Positions 37,338 to 50,849 of a stretch of DNA of 64,000 nucleotides are shown piece after piece (the first letter of the stretch is position 1; the number at the start of each line of letters is the position of its first letter). The stretch lies in contig NW_019774703.1 in assembly GCF_001039355.2 (NCBI RefSeq), forward strand, positions 84,088 through 148,087, in the 5' to 3' direction. Source of the stretch: Lingula anatina. Lineage: Eukaryota > Brachiopoda > Lingulata > Lingulida > Lingulidae. A program made the position numbers and the translations under genes. Below the pieces are notes generated by a model. It made no database searches, was not told where the DNA came from, and saw only the letters and a list, made by a program, of their open reading frames with translations.

Positions 37338-39882
37338 ATTATAATGCTGTGTGGACTTCGTGAACCCACTTTTTGGGTTTGTGAAATGAAAATCATTTCC
37401 ACTTCAAAGTGTTGCATTCTTCTAATTAAAATTTCGTCAGTAATCCCCATACAAAGTTATCATTCAGATGCCTGGGAACCCTTCAGTATGGAAGATAAAG
37501 GTTCTGTAGGGCATGTTTACAGGGAAAGCTAATTCCGCACCCTTCCCCTGTTACCTAGGTTTCTCTGTGCATTTCATCCATTCTTTATATTTACCAAATG
37601 CAGCAAAGCTGTTAGTTGGGTTTTCAGAGGGAGAATCTTAGTTTGAATAGTTTTGCCACATAGGTATTGATAAAGTCAGTATCAGACATGGGGAAACTGC
37701 CTGTCTGCCAGGTCAGGACTGCTTGAAATGCCAGAGGACCTGCAAGATTTTTGATCTCATAGGTCCTCTGGACTGGCAAGGTTTAAGTGAAAATACAATA
37801 CATAATTATTATACATGACATGTAAACATAGACTAATGAAAATAAAATACTTAGTTTTGACCAGCACAAAATTTGCAGGACCTTCAGATTATTGTAGTGC
37901 AGGTTGTCTGGACCTTGGGTATCTCTAGAGTTTCCCCTACATCTGCAGTATGAGTCAGTGCCCTGTGTTAGATTCAGTGCCATTGTCTCATAAGATTTTA
38001 CTTACATAAAAAATGATATACATTACTAAATGCTTTTTTTCTTAATTATCTTAAAAATTTGCCTGTTATTCTAATTGCCGATCATGGGAGATGTTTGCTT
38101 TCTTGTAAACAGAATAATCTAAAGATGGTTGTTTAAAAAAAACACGCCCTTTTTAGATGATTCAATTATTAAGAAAACATTCAACAAATTCAGATCCAAC
38201 TTTCACCCTTCTGCTGTTGATTTGAAAAACAGCCCGAAGCAAAACTACAAAGAACTTGAAGAAAGTTGCAGCAAGTTATATTGATTTATTACAGATGAAC
38301 TTAGATATTTTTAGCAGAGGTGGTTCCAACTGCAGTAGTTAAACCCAGGTATGCACTCAAAGTGATAAGGGAGGGCATTTTAGCTACCTTGGAATTTGAA
38401 GTCTCACAGGTAAATACAGGGGATCTTCTGATTGCAGGATTTGAATGAGAGTTTTGTTATATAAAGTCAGTTGAAGGTATATGATCCAGACCAGGTAGAG
38501 TGCCTAGTATATCAACAGATGGTCTCATATATTAACTGGTGAGGTATAATTTTGTGAAGTGACTTGGAAGTTACTGCGGGAGGGAATGACCATGCACCTA
38601 AAGCATTAGATTTTAAAGAAAGATGAGATTTTATGTGCTTCAGCTACTGGTTTCAGAGCACTTGCAAGTACTTTAAATGATTTTTTGTTTTCAAAAGTTT
38701 GAGTCAGATCTTATATTTTATCAAGTCAAGAAATATTGTTTTATTCAGAAGTTAAGATTCCTTTGCAAATGCAATGGTAAAAGGCTATTAGTAGGCTAAC
38801 ATTGGGTTGTTGACATTTTTACTTAAAATTATTTATACCAATATATGACTATTAGTTTTACCTTTAGGAATTTAGAGTGCATGTAGATATTTTAACATAT
38901 TTTAATAAAAAATAAAATTAAAAAATAAATGTAAGAGGAGGTTTACACTTGCAACTAGTACATAGAGTACACCTAGATTTTCACCAAGTTTGGTCATTGT
39001 ACAGAATCAACATATTCCTTTTTGTTGTCCTATCCTTTGTAATAATAAAACCAATTGACCTGGCAGGCTTCCATGAATGTATTGGACAGGTGCTAGTAAT
39101 TTGTCATACCTGTATTATATTGATTACTTATTGAAAAACTGTCAACTACTATCATAATAACCTCCATTACACCTCCATTAAATGGGCCATATGGCAATTT
39201 GTGAATAGGAATCAATAATTGTGATCATACACCACATCTTAAGCAGGTAGTACACCACTCAGGGAGCAGTGATGATAGGCAGGCAAGTATCACATTGGAG
39301 AGACTGGTTGTTGAAATAGGAAAGGCTCATTTATTGAAAAGGTCATAATTACTGTAAAGCTTTTTGACATCTAATATTGACTAAAGAGGTATAATATAAT
39401 CTTTCTATATATCCTAGGCCTCAGGAACTGCAGTGTCATTCACTCACCTGGCTTATATGAATTCACAGCATTTTAGAACGTGTATTGTCCAGTGGATAGT
39501 ATACACATTATTTTTCATCATGTTATACATGGAAATCTGGAACCAATTTTGCAAAAGATCTGAGGCCTAAAATTGGTCAGAATTTTTAGACCAAAATTTT
39601 GGTCTGTTTCAGTTTAAGAATAAACCCACAGTAGTTTATTTTCTAAAAGGTCAGTTTTTTTAAAAAAAGGAGAAAAAAACACTAGAGATGATTTTTATTG
39701 ATATTATGCAGACACATGCAATATTTCATTAAAGTGTACTATTACAGATTTGTCATGGTCAAATAGACTAAAGTATTGGTCTGAAATGAGCCAATTTTTG
39801 AGCTTAAGTTATTTAGAGAATAAAGCCTATGAGCTTGTAAATATTAAATATGTGTCATTTGCATTATTTTCAGCAGCTGTTG

Positions 39883-39902
39883 ATGGAACCATGGTAATAT
39901 AA
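39883..39902 (+). promoter_or_regulatory. Two tiny upstream ORFs in the FBXO41 leader
   Basis: Between the likely 5'-UTR acceptor and the FBXO41 ATG are two overlapping minimal ORFs: ATG at 39883 (M-E-P-W-stop, ends 39897) and ATG at 39891 (M-V-I-stop, ends 39902). The second ATG is in a near-ideal context (AACCATGG), and its stop overlaps the main start as TAATG. They could lower or reinitiate translation of FBXO41. Confidence 0.6.
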
Positions 39903-42900
39903 TGGCGGAGGTGGAGGAGATTCCCTACAGGTGCCCCAAATGTGGAGACCTGAAAACCTTTTCCACATTCTCAGAGCTCAGGAGTCACATGCACTTGGAC
40001 CACAGTTTTGAAGATTCAAACAGGAAAAAGCCTGGTATCCATTTCTCCATAGATCCTGAGCCCAAACATGGGACACCATTTAGGGAAATGTTCAGTAAAG
40101 AAGCAAAAAAGTTGGAAGAACAACTCAAAAGAGCAAAGGAAATAGAAAGACAGAACAAAATTGCTGCATCCAAATTCAAACCAGCAAAAATTGCCTCGTT
40201 GGATATACGTCCTGTGAGAGAAGTGGAATCATTTGAGCTTCAAGATGTTGCCCCAAAAGTAGAGGTCCCATTCACAAGACAAGCTCCATTTACTGGTTCT
40301 TCCTCCATATTCCCTCCAACTTCTGACTATTATCAAACTTCAGATGGAAGACCAGTGAGCCTTAGCTATTTGGGTGATACATATTCTCCGTCCAAGTCCA
40401 GGTCACACCCCTCTTTTTTACCCCCAAACAAAATATATGGCAGTGTGAATAGCCCTCAGGATCAAGATGGGCAGACAAGAGGCCCAGTAGATACCATAAC
40501 ATACAACAGCCTTCAAAGAGAGCTGGAAATCAAAGAACTGAAACTCTTGCAAGCTAAAGCAGAATCACAAAATCTCTCAGACTCTTTAGATTTGTCACAA
40601 ATATACACTGATAAACTTAGGAAGGAACAAGAACTTCTTGTAAAACAATTGAAAGAGAAACTCAAATTCAAGGATGCTAAATTAGAAATTGCCAATGAAG
40701 AATTGGAAAAATTATCAAAGGAAAGGCAAAAGTTGCAGCAGGAGACTTTGGAGTGGTCCAGAGAGAATGACGCCATGACCCAAAGTGTGGAAGCCTTGCA
40801 TGAACAGCTGGAAGACAAAGACAAAGAAATTGAAAGAAAAGAAGCGTAAGTTACTGTGAATTTTTTTCAGGGTGTATTGAGGTACAAGTTGGCAGATTTA
40901 ATATTGGTAGTATAGCCTTTGTTAGTGAAATTGGGTGATGGATTTTAAAGAAATTACTGCATGCTTGTATGTAGAGTATTTTAAGTATTATTGATTTTAT
41001 TGTTTTGTTATTTCAGTTATTGATCTGTAACAGCTAGGTCAGGTCATAATGTTTATGTGTCATTCCATAAATTGTAATATAAAATATATATAGGTGTCTC
41101 ACTCCCTTGTATGTTTCAGCCCCCAGAAAAGGTTTTTGGAATTTCTGTTATACCCAAGAAATTTCCAATTGCTTTTGTTACTTCTCAGTTTTTTTGGTGT
41201 GTAAAAATAAAAAAGTTTAAGAGCAAGAAAAACTTTTGATAGAAGGGAAATTAATCTAGTATTGCCTTTATTGTTTACATATGGTTACATTGTGTTGGTT
41301 TAAAGTTCTTTGCAAATATTTTGTAAGTATTTTTGTATGTCTTAATAATTTTAAATATTTACATGGTATGAAACAAATGTTTAAACATTCCAGTGGTGTG
41401 TGGCATTTTATGTATGTGTATGTTTATTAGTGTGGGGAGGGGTTGGTGGGGTGGCTTATTACACCTTCTTGGATTATAGCTATTTAGAGAAAGGTATTTT
41501 AATATAAAAAAGAAGAAATGAAAAATTTGTAGCATGAAAAAATAGAAAAGGCATAGTTTTGCAAGAAATGACAATTATTTTTATTTCCAAGTTTAAAACT
41601 CTAAAATTGCAAAACAAATAATTTTTTCTTTTCTAACAATTTACAGTGAGATCAAGAAACTGAAAAATTACTTAGAGAAAGCTGCTGAGCAGGAATCAGG
41701 AGCAAGACAGAAACTAGAAGAGATGATAGACACCATCATAGACAGAGCAGAAAGTGCTGAGGAGGAGCTGAGGACCATTAAAGGCAGTCCAGTGTATAGA
41801 TCAGCTAGCATGATGGAGATGAGGAGACCTGACCAGGTACAGTATATGGTATAACATCACATACTCTCCTGTAGAGATATGAGGATAAAGATGGAGTTAG
41901 TCCAGTGTATAGATCAGCTAGTATGATGGAGATGAGGAGACCAGACCAGGTACAGTATATAGCATAACATCAGGTACTCTCCTGTAGAGATTTGAAGTTA
42001 AAGATGGAGTTAGTCCATTGTAGAAGTCTGCTAATATGATAGAAATGAGGAAACCACATGTTTTTTTTTTCTCATGTCCTCATTAAGTTTTGTAATTTTC
42101 AGCCCCTCTCCTCTCCTGTAAGGAGGTCCACCAGTGCCCTGCAGTCCAGACCAGACCACCATGTTAGTTTCCAGCCTGACAGGACTGCTTTTAACAGGTA
42201 TGCTCTTCATTTCACCATTGAACAGTGCAAGTTGAATAATTATGTAGGGATTTACAGACTTATGTGTTGTAAACAAAATATATTAAGAATAAAATTTTGA
42301 TAGCAGTGTTGTTTTACTATAAATGCAAGATATGAATAATTGAAATGTGACTGTTTGGATGTATTTTTTTTATTAATTCTGGCTTTTAAATTTTCAATAC
42401 AGGTATCCAAGTGCCATATCAAATTTGCCTAATCCAGAACTTCTGCATCACCAACAAAATGGCCTGATGGGTCCAAAGCATAAAAAAGCCTACAAAAAGG
42501 ACCACCGCGCACCTCCTACACACAGTGGACCTACCATCCATTTATCACAACTTAACAATAGCAGTCCAGTGATAAACCACTCAGCAGAGTATATGTGCAG
42601 AGACCATGTCCCATTGATCCCTGTATCTGACAAGTACCCCGTGGCCCCACCCACACATGGTTCCACAGATTCTGGGATAGGGGAAGGACCAAACCACGGG
42701 GTGTATGGTGAGTTTCAGGGCTGGATGCTAATTTAAAGCAACCTTGATGCCATGTTTTGTTAGGATAAGAAAAATACCTTCAGCTTGGACACAGGATAAT
42801 TTTTATGTCAATTAGCCTGTGCTATTACATGATATACAGCCATCCCTTTTTTTTTAGTTAAATGATTCGTTTCATTTATCCTAGTTAAAAAGTGATGTTA

Positions 42901-45900
42901 TGACTTTGAAAAATTAAAGCTTAAGTTTAAGGAGGAATTAGAAAAAATGGAAGAAAAGGAGACTTTATCAACTTTCTTTTTCAGGGTCCACTGAATCAGG
43001 GCAAAGGGAAGCTCCAGATGAAGACATGCTGGTATGGATATATTGATACTGATGTGTTGTGTGTTATATTACTGTTGTTGGTTTAAAGTCACGTATTAGA
43101 AGTAAAAGATTAACTTTTTTAATATTTATTTTTTTTTGATGTTTTTATGATGGAAATATGATTTGAAAAAATTTTGCGTTTGGTCATTTTCTTTTTTTAT
43201 CAAATGGAACCATTTGTTTTTTTTTTTTTTTGTAATAGTGAACAGAATCTAGATTTCTTAGAAATAAATAATGCATAGATGCATAATATCAGTTGTAATG
43301 GGTGACTTATTTAGTACCTATTCTACTTTTCAGATGGACCGTGATGGTATCATGTGGAATGGTCTCTACCCAACATCAACACCAGATGGGGTTGCTCACA
43401 TGCTGCCACCTGGAGGACATCAGATGTACCAACACCCAAACTTACAACATAATTATGAGAGTCATGTACCACCAGAATTGTCACAAAGTTTTGGCTCACA
43501 GTATGCATCTTCATCTGGTGGTGAGCCAGAGTCAGAGCCTGAATTTTCATCTCATCAAAGTAGAAGGTCTCCAAATCAAACCTGGTCACAGAATAATAGT
43601 CCTGCTGATACGTTCTTCATTGACGACTGCGATGCTTTGTTTAGATCACTGAAAACACAAGAGTTGCAGATGAAGCAACATATGAAACTCATAAAACAAC
43701 AGGGAAAACAGCTGAGACAGATAAGAGATCAGTTGAATAATTCTAAGTCACCAAGTCATTTGAATAGAAGCTTTGAATCGGTGCCTTCTTACATTAATGG
43801 CGAGGATTATGAAGATGGAGGTGATGACAATGATGATGTACAAGTTACAGTGAGTGAGGTCGATTCAGAATTAGAAAATGATTCAGATTTAGACCAATAC
43901 ATTGATGATATAGAGGCATTTTTACCATTAGACTCACCAGAGAGAAATACCCAGGAAAGAAAACAAAATGATTCAGCCGATGTTGGGAGGCCACACTCTG
44001 GGCACAGAAAGGTGAACGGACAAGGTCAACTCAACCAGATGTCTGGGGCCTCCAGAAAACATGAAGACCTGAATAACAGTAAGTTGGTCATTTGTGTTTT
44101 TTCCTTCCCATTTGAAATTTGTGACTTTTGTTATGTTCACTCAATTGTTTCAATTAAGTTTCTAAAGTTACATGTATCTGCCATCTCAATCTGCATCTGA
44201 AAGTGGGTCTTACTTTCTGCTACTACACGCTTCCACTCAGAATTCTTAAATATAAGTATGGACATATGATCTTTCTTTGACACAATTTGTGCTTTCTTCT
44301 ACATGTATCGATTCAGTTTCCTTGAATATAGATACAAAGATTTGTGTTTGTCTGAGACATTTTTTATTTATTTTTGTCCAGCTCCAGTACAAAATAGCAC
44401 CCTTGAGGTGTCCAGGTTAGACTCCACCAGGAGGAGGCGTGACGCACTGTTCTGTGTGTTCCTGTACCTGGATACCAAGTCCCTGAGCCAGGTGTCTGCT
44501 GTGAGCAGGGAATGGAGACAAGTTGGCAGACATCCAGCACTCTGGAAGAATCTCAAGTTTCAGAATTCCAGAATTTCTTCCAGGGTAATTATATTTCTGT
44601 GAATTTAGTGAGTTATTGATAAAGAAATAATTATTTTACAGTAGTATTTAAATGTTCTTCTCATTTGAATTTGTTTTGAGTACAGGGATTAGGAATATGT
44701 TGAATAATAATGTTTTTATGTGAACATAAGCTGTTAATGAATCAGTATAGAAAAGTTTGTGAAAAAGTGATCATGGAAAAAAGTGTTCTCATTGTGCTTC
44801 TTCTTTTTATATTTCAGTTCCTTCAAACCATATCAAAATGGTGCAAACAGATACATTCCCTTACATTCGAAGGTGAGTTGAGAAATTTCTGCTTTTGTGT
44901 CAAAATGCATCAGAAAAAAAATAACAATCAAGGATTCACTGAGCAGCACATTGGATATTTGGGTTTTAAATCCTACAGAAAAACCACAAAAACCAGATAA
45001 AACATGAATTTAGAAAAAATGAAAAATGAATATATATTCTTACAGGTTTGAGATCTAGAGCAAGAAAGAAGACAGAACACAAGAAGGATTATTTGGATAG
45101 TGTAAGGTGTGTACAGTTTTTAAAAACTTCCAGAATCACTCATTAAAAAAGATTAATTAACACTTATCTTTAGTTTAAGTCACCTCTGGATATCTTGTTC
45201 ACTAAATTCAGGTCGATATAGTAAAGGTAAAGACCAGATTCAAGATGTCTGAGAAAGATTACTCATCATGATGATGTAATCTGACAGAACTATACACTTT
45301 TCTCTATTTGTTTCCATGAACTCATGCACAAAATGAACCTTATGAACCACCTCTGATCAATATAGTTTAAAGTTACTTTGATGACAGGTTGATCAGAAAA
45401 TCAGAAAAAAATTATTGTCAAACCGCAATTTGAAAGCTTTAGAAGCGAGTCTCCTTACATGTTTTGCTTGTATGTTGTTCAGATACACATGACTAGACTG
45501 ATATTACATTTCTGAGGTATTTATTTGTTTCTAGAGGAGCGCTAGAAGCTGGTTTAGAGCACCTTCTCAAGGCATCGGGATCCACCATTATTTCACTGAG
45601 GATAAGTGGATGTGGAAACATTCTTACTGACAGGTAAGAGACATAACTAACTTCAGTTGAACATATTGTTGGCCCTTTTTTGTGTCCAGTAGTGTCCATG
45701 TGTTGCTCAGCATTTGCACTGGGTTTCAATATTGCACTTGGTTTCAGGAAAATATTTTAGCGTGTTTATAAGCACAATATTGATAAAATCAAGGCAACAA
45801 AAATAAACCACCATGTTAAAATGGTTTTGGATTCATATAGGAGTCTGTGGTTAATCAGCTGTCACTGTAAGAAGCTGGAGAAGCTGGCATACCTGAGCTC

Positions 45901-47266
45901 CAGTTCTCCAGCAAGTTCAGAGGTGATCTGGGCACTGGGAGCTGGCTGTAAGAGGATCAACACTCTGCTAATGCCTCCAGTATATCCAAGGTAAGGTACT
46001 AGTTAGGTGTGTAGTAGTCTAGGCTATAGTGCTCAGCTTGACCAGAGGTGATTTTGACCATGAGGATGAAGCATAAGCTTCTATAAAATTTAATGATCAA
46101 TACTTTGCACTATGTCCAATAGTTAGAAACTTGTATTTTATGGCCAAATTTTTTAGCTTGTGTTAAATAATTATCACAGATAATTTTATTCTTATTTTTC
46201 ATATATCTATTCATGATGCCAGATTAAAAAAATTCTTTTTTTTTCAGCTCTTTGCCGCACACATTTAACAACAGCAGCGTAAAGATGATAGGAAAGTGCT
46301 GGCCACACCTGCGCGTGCTGTGTATTGGGGGCATAGATGTCAACGTGGAGGGCCTGACAGCCATAGGTAAGTGAGACTGATTATGGTTATAATACTTTTG
46401 ACTGTTGGTAGTTGCATTTTTTGAAAGTTGCCATTGTTTTTCAGCATAATTGAGCAAGGCACATTGCAAAAATTCTTGAGATTAAATGTTGGATCATTAT
46501 TAATATTTTCCTCAATAAAGCACTCACTTCTAATTCACTTTTAACCTCCCTCATCTAAATCATGGTCAATTCCAGCTGGTTGTTGCCTGCGTCTCCAGGT
46601 GTTGGAGTTAGACCACATGTGTCAGGTGATGGAGAACACGGCACTGGCCATGTGTAAGGCTGGACTGAAGGGATTGCAGATACTGGAGTTCACTTTTACA
46701 CCTGTCACACCTAAAGCTTTGGTGCATTTTAACAGTAAGTTAATGAGAGTCTTGGAATATTACTTCATTCATTTATTGTAGGATAAGGTTTTAAAGAAAA
46801 CATCATTATTCATAATTTACAGTGGACAGTTGTGTTGTATGATATATTGACCAATTAACTTATTTTTTATTTAAGCAAAGTTTTGATTTTTAAGTATTAT
46901 ATTTTAAAGGGCTCTGGACTCTCTTTCAGGTGCTTGTCATCATCTCAAGAAGATATCTGTTCATGTGGGAATATCAGATTATTATGATGATCCAAAAAAT
47001 AAGAACAGCATGGATGAATACAGACAGATCATTGGCAAACTGAAGGTAAAATGATAGAAATCTGTAGAATGGGTTTTTGTTTGTTTGCAATACACATTAC
47101 TGACTGAACTTGTGGCATTACAAGAGTTATATAATTTCATTATTTACTTAACAAGGTACAAAATCAATGCATTTTCATAAAAAAATACATGTCATTTTAT
47201 TTTCAGGAGCTCAAACGGAGACCTGGCTTTGAGGGCGTTCTTCACATAAAATCAGACTATGGATAA
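39902..47266 (+). CDS. FBXO41: F-box only protein 41-like
   Basis: Fifteen coding exons: 39902-40845, 41647-41836, 42103-42197, 42403-42707, 42985-43031, 43334-44078, 44382-44584, 44818-44872, 45046-45106, 45535-45633, 45841-45990, 46248-46366, 46576-46734, 46930-47045, 47207-47266. Frame is continuous; 1115 residues (human FBXO41 about 875). N-terminal C2H2 finger YRCPKCGDLKTF with C11, C14, H29, H34; a long Lys/Glu-rich coiled coil roughly 205-375; a Ser/Pro/Asn-rich then acidic linker to about 775; an F-box near 796-836 (DALFCVFLYLDTKSLSQVS); then a leucine-rich-repeat-like tail with FBXO41 hallmarks LELDHM, TPVTPKALVHFN and LKRRPGFEGVLHIK. F-box proteins recruit substrates to SCF ubiquitin ligases; vertebrate FBXO41 is neuronal. 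The linker is longer than in vertebrates. AATAAA lies at 47759-47764. Confidence 0.95.
41786..42060. repeat. 113-bp tandem repeat covering an FBXO41 exon end and its splice donor
   Basis: Units start at 41786, 41899 and 42012, a constant period of 113 bases; the third is partial and diverged. Each unit contains the last ~50 bases of FBXO41 exon 2, the donor CAG/GTACAG and the first part of intron 2. Only the first copy is the real exon end; use of the second donor would read through stop codons in the intron. Confidence 0.9.
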
Positions 47267-50200
47267 TTTGAACTTTGTTTCCAAGAAAACTAGCTGGTTG
47301 ACATGATTAACTTGCCTCATTTATTTTTGTTTTGTTCTTAAAAGCAAGGTATAAGTATTATTAAGATACACATTTACATTAGATTATGTATTTATTGCAA
47401 GGAGTATATGCTTGAAAGTTACCTTTTTATAATACTTTACTTTTTTTGCAAACAGCTAATATGCTATTTGTCAACAGATTTTGTATGAGGAGCAGCTGAA
47501 AGTTACAAAATTATAACAGGGTGCCTTTTACCATATTAATGCTCAGTTTGGTGAATCAAACAATTGCGTAATGTCTATATATGTATAAATATATTTACAA
47601 TGTTCCGTCCAGTCATTTGATAGAGAAGAGATTTAAGATGGTAAATCACTTAATTTGCAATATTTTAAAATGTAGTTTTTTGTTTGTACTTACTGGTTTT
47701 TCCATATTTGTTTTCGTGAAACAAAAGTAACTTAAGAAGTTATTTTAAGTTTTTTTAAAATAAATTATTGGAAAGTATATTAACACAACTCGATCAATCA
47801 AAAAAAGCAATTTCATTTTTAATTCTTGACACAAATGTTTCACACAATCAGAAGCCGTTTATACAATAAAGATGAATTATACTGATGATCATAAAATACA
47901 ATTACTGTAGCCTTGAACTCAATTTTTATCCCCACCTCCTGATCATATGAAGGATACCAGATAGTGACAAATGTGTATTGCTAAGAAGTGTCAAATATAC
48001 TACATTTCATACACGAAAAGCTGAACAAGTGAAGCTCCTTAGAACAAGCCAATTACAGCAAAAAATACAGGACTGTACTCTGTCCAGCAGCAAAGACATC
48101 CCAGGCTGGAACCATCACCTGTTAACATGAATTTATTCTGGTATGCCTTCTACATGTGAGGGAAAGATATATGCTGTGGCACAAACAATATATCTGGCAC
48201 TGCTGATGGCATGCACAACATAAACGTAGTGTTGAGATAATATGATTGTGTGAAGTTTACAGCAGCAACAAAGGAAGGGGCAAAATAATTCAAATGTTTT
48301 CCTCTATACAATTGGCACTGCACCACTAATTAAGTTACACACACTATCGAGGCCTGCTTTTTTAGCTGGGATGAACTAAAATTCTAGGTAACATGAGGGT
48401 GAATTTATACCTGTACAACTTACAAAATGCAATGTAAAGCTAGGCTTTACAAAAGGCACAATAAATAGCTCCAAAACTAGTTCTATGTTGGTATAATAAA
48501 GAAAGCAACATAATGCTCTGTACAAAATTTGTCATGTACATGGCTACATGCATAAACTTCAAAACTTTCCTATCAATTCATCGACACCATTAACACAGTC
48601 TGGTATTAAATCATTAAATGTGATTCGTTACCCTCAGTTCAATAGACTCTACTTCACTCAATTTCTATTTCTCTGTAAAATCAATTTTCTTGATTAAATT
48701 GAAAACCACTACGTGTACACTAATCTCTTAATGTCTTTTTTATATATTTAACTAAGAAGTAAATTACCCCTTTTCTGCATTAACTTTGCATAATTTCATT
48801 CTCAAAGGACCTCATACTAAAATCTTCAAACATGATGTAAAAAGCAAATCAAAAGAGGAACGCAGAGGTATTTCTATATCTAATATCTTTCCAATGTTGA
48901 GTAAGTTTCTTCTGTTATTATGACAATTTTTCTGAAACTTGTAAGACAAAAAATATCCTATGCTGTGTGGATTGCAACTTAACCTGAGGTATCTGGCACT
49001 GTTCTGGCAATCTCGGAACTCAAACTCATATATTGCACAAACCATTTTGATTTCATTCTGAATTCCATGTCATGTTCAACTAGCTACCATGCGTGATCAG
49101 ATACTACGTAATTCTGCTGATCTGACACCAGCAGCTTGAGCTAATTCTGTACAAACTTTTAGCTTGTATGAGACACCAAAATAAGGTTTTATTAGATACA
49201 AAACAAAGATGGATGCCTACAACCTGAATGTAGCAGCTATGTTTGTTACCAATATGAATTCACATAGACATCAATATGTACTTAGTTCTTTTCAGGCTTC
49301 ACATAAATCTGTTGAGGCTTTAACCTTAAGAACATGAGAAATAGCAAGTTACATTTTACAACTTACAGTGAGTAAAAGTGGGTCATCATTTTACAATATT
49401 GTAAGTTTTACACAAGCTGTGCTTTTTGTTACACATTTTTAGTTTTGTGTATCCCATCTTGTCTTCAGTCAGAAGCTTCTGACACTAAGAGGTGTAATAT
49501 GGCACAATTAGAAAGAACACCGACACCGGGCAATGAGTCCCTGCATGAACACGATTAAAAAAAAAAAAAAAAAGTACAACAGTATTCTAATAACAGAGAA
49601 AGACCCAGGGAAAAGACTGATCTAAATAGGAGAATAATATACACACATGATGTCATGATAATGTCCATGGCAAAATCATGTTGCCAATGGTTACAAGAAA
49701 GCACCCTCACCTTCATCATAAAAATATCTTTACAGATTTTAAAAGAACATAGTTACTTGATAATTTATATGATAAGGTGTGGGGATTCGAAATAAAAAAG
49801 GCCCTTCTAAATTAACTTTTATATAAGTGCTGCCGCCCAAATCATGTGTTACAAAGTATGAACTACCAGGGACTTGAACTTCACTTACCGTGCCCCAGAT
49901 CCCTGATGCACGGAACACATTAATGTACATTTCATGCACAACCTAAACTTCTATGTAGACAAAGTTCATGGACAACCAAGGTCGAAGTAAGCAGATATAC
50001 ATGGGTGGTTACTAGCAGGAATTCTTTGTTATTTCTATTCCTTTATAATAATGTTTCCTGGCCCAGTCACAAACGTATGGCACCTTGTCCCATGTAGGTG
50101 GTTATATAATGATGTCCATTCACATTCATATGTCTATATTGATCAACAATATACATGTAACTGGCCACCTTAGAAATGTCAAAAGGTACCATATAATTCC

Positions 50201-50849
50201 ATGCTATATATATGTATTTATATAAAAGTGACTGTGCTGGGTTGCACCCAATAGGCATCACACATCCCACGAAAAGTTCCAAGTTGAAAAAGCTGCTGAT
50301 GGGATATACAGGTGCATACCCCAATGCATTTTGGGATACAATCCAATATGGCTACTGCAGAGATTTTCCAGATTTTTTTCTGGACTGCTCTTGAAGCTAC
50401 AATCCAATTTGGCCACTTCGCTTCGTGTAAGGCTTGAAGGATTGCCCTTGAATCAAAAGGCCAACCAAGCTCTGTGCTTTCATTAACCACCCAAAGGACT
50501 GTTCTTGAAACTGCAATTGCACCAGCCATTGCAAAAAGACTTTCAGTTTATCATCTTTATCTGTTTAAGAAGCAAAGTACAATTTAGCACTGTATGTTTC
50601 AGTAAAACACCCCCTTGAACTGAAGCTGGAAGCTTTGACACATCCTTCTCACAGTACATGTAATAGTCATGACCAAGCTTTGCGTGTGGACAGACATGCC
50701 TGTAGATGCAGAGAACAATGGGCCAAGGGTAGTGCTTTTTTCAATGACACCTTTGCCAACTCACTGAAACCTGTGGCACATGGCTGGGGTCCACATGATC
50801 CATCATTTCTGGTTTCAATTTGGCAAAATGTAGTTGTTGTTGTTGTTTA
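47267..50849. other. Convergent 3' spacer: FBXO41 and dematin/abLIM 3' ends
   Basis: Holds the FBXO41 3' untranslated region (AATAAA at 47759-47764) and, from the other side, the probably long 3' untranslated region of the dematin/abLIM gene. No exon or RNA gene was recognised. An A run lies near 49557-49573. Confidence 0.6.

Larger units (their letters stand above)
36090..39873. other. Divergent upstream region between ACOX3 and FBXO41
   Basis: The genes point away from each other, so this holds the ACOX3 promoter and the FBXO41 promoter plus at least one 5' untranslated intron, whose acceptor lies just before 39874. Visible: a CTCF-like motif (36290-36303), TAAA-rich runs near 36670-36692 and a 13-base G run (37325-37337). 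No coding exon was recognised. Confidence 0.55.

Noticed and set aside
41899-41948. Second copy of the FBXO41 exon 2 end as an alternative exon
   Set aside because: Splicing into it after its preceding AG puts it out of frame, and extension from exon 2 meets a stop in the intron.
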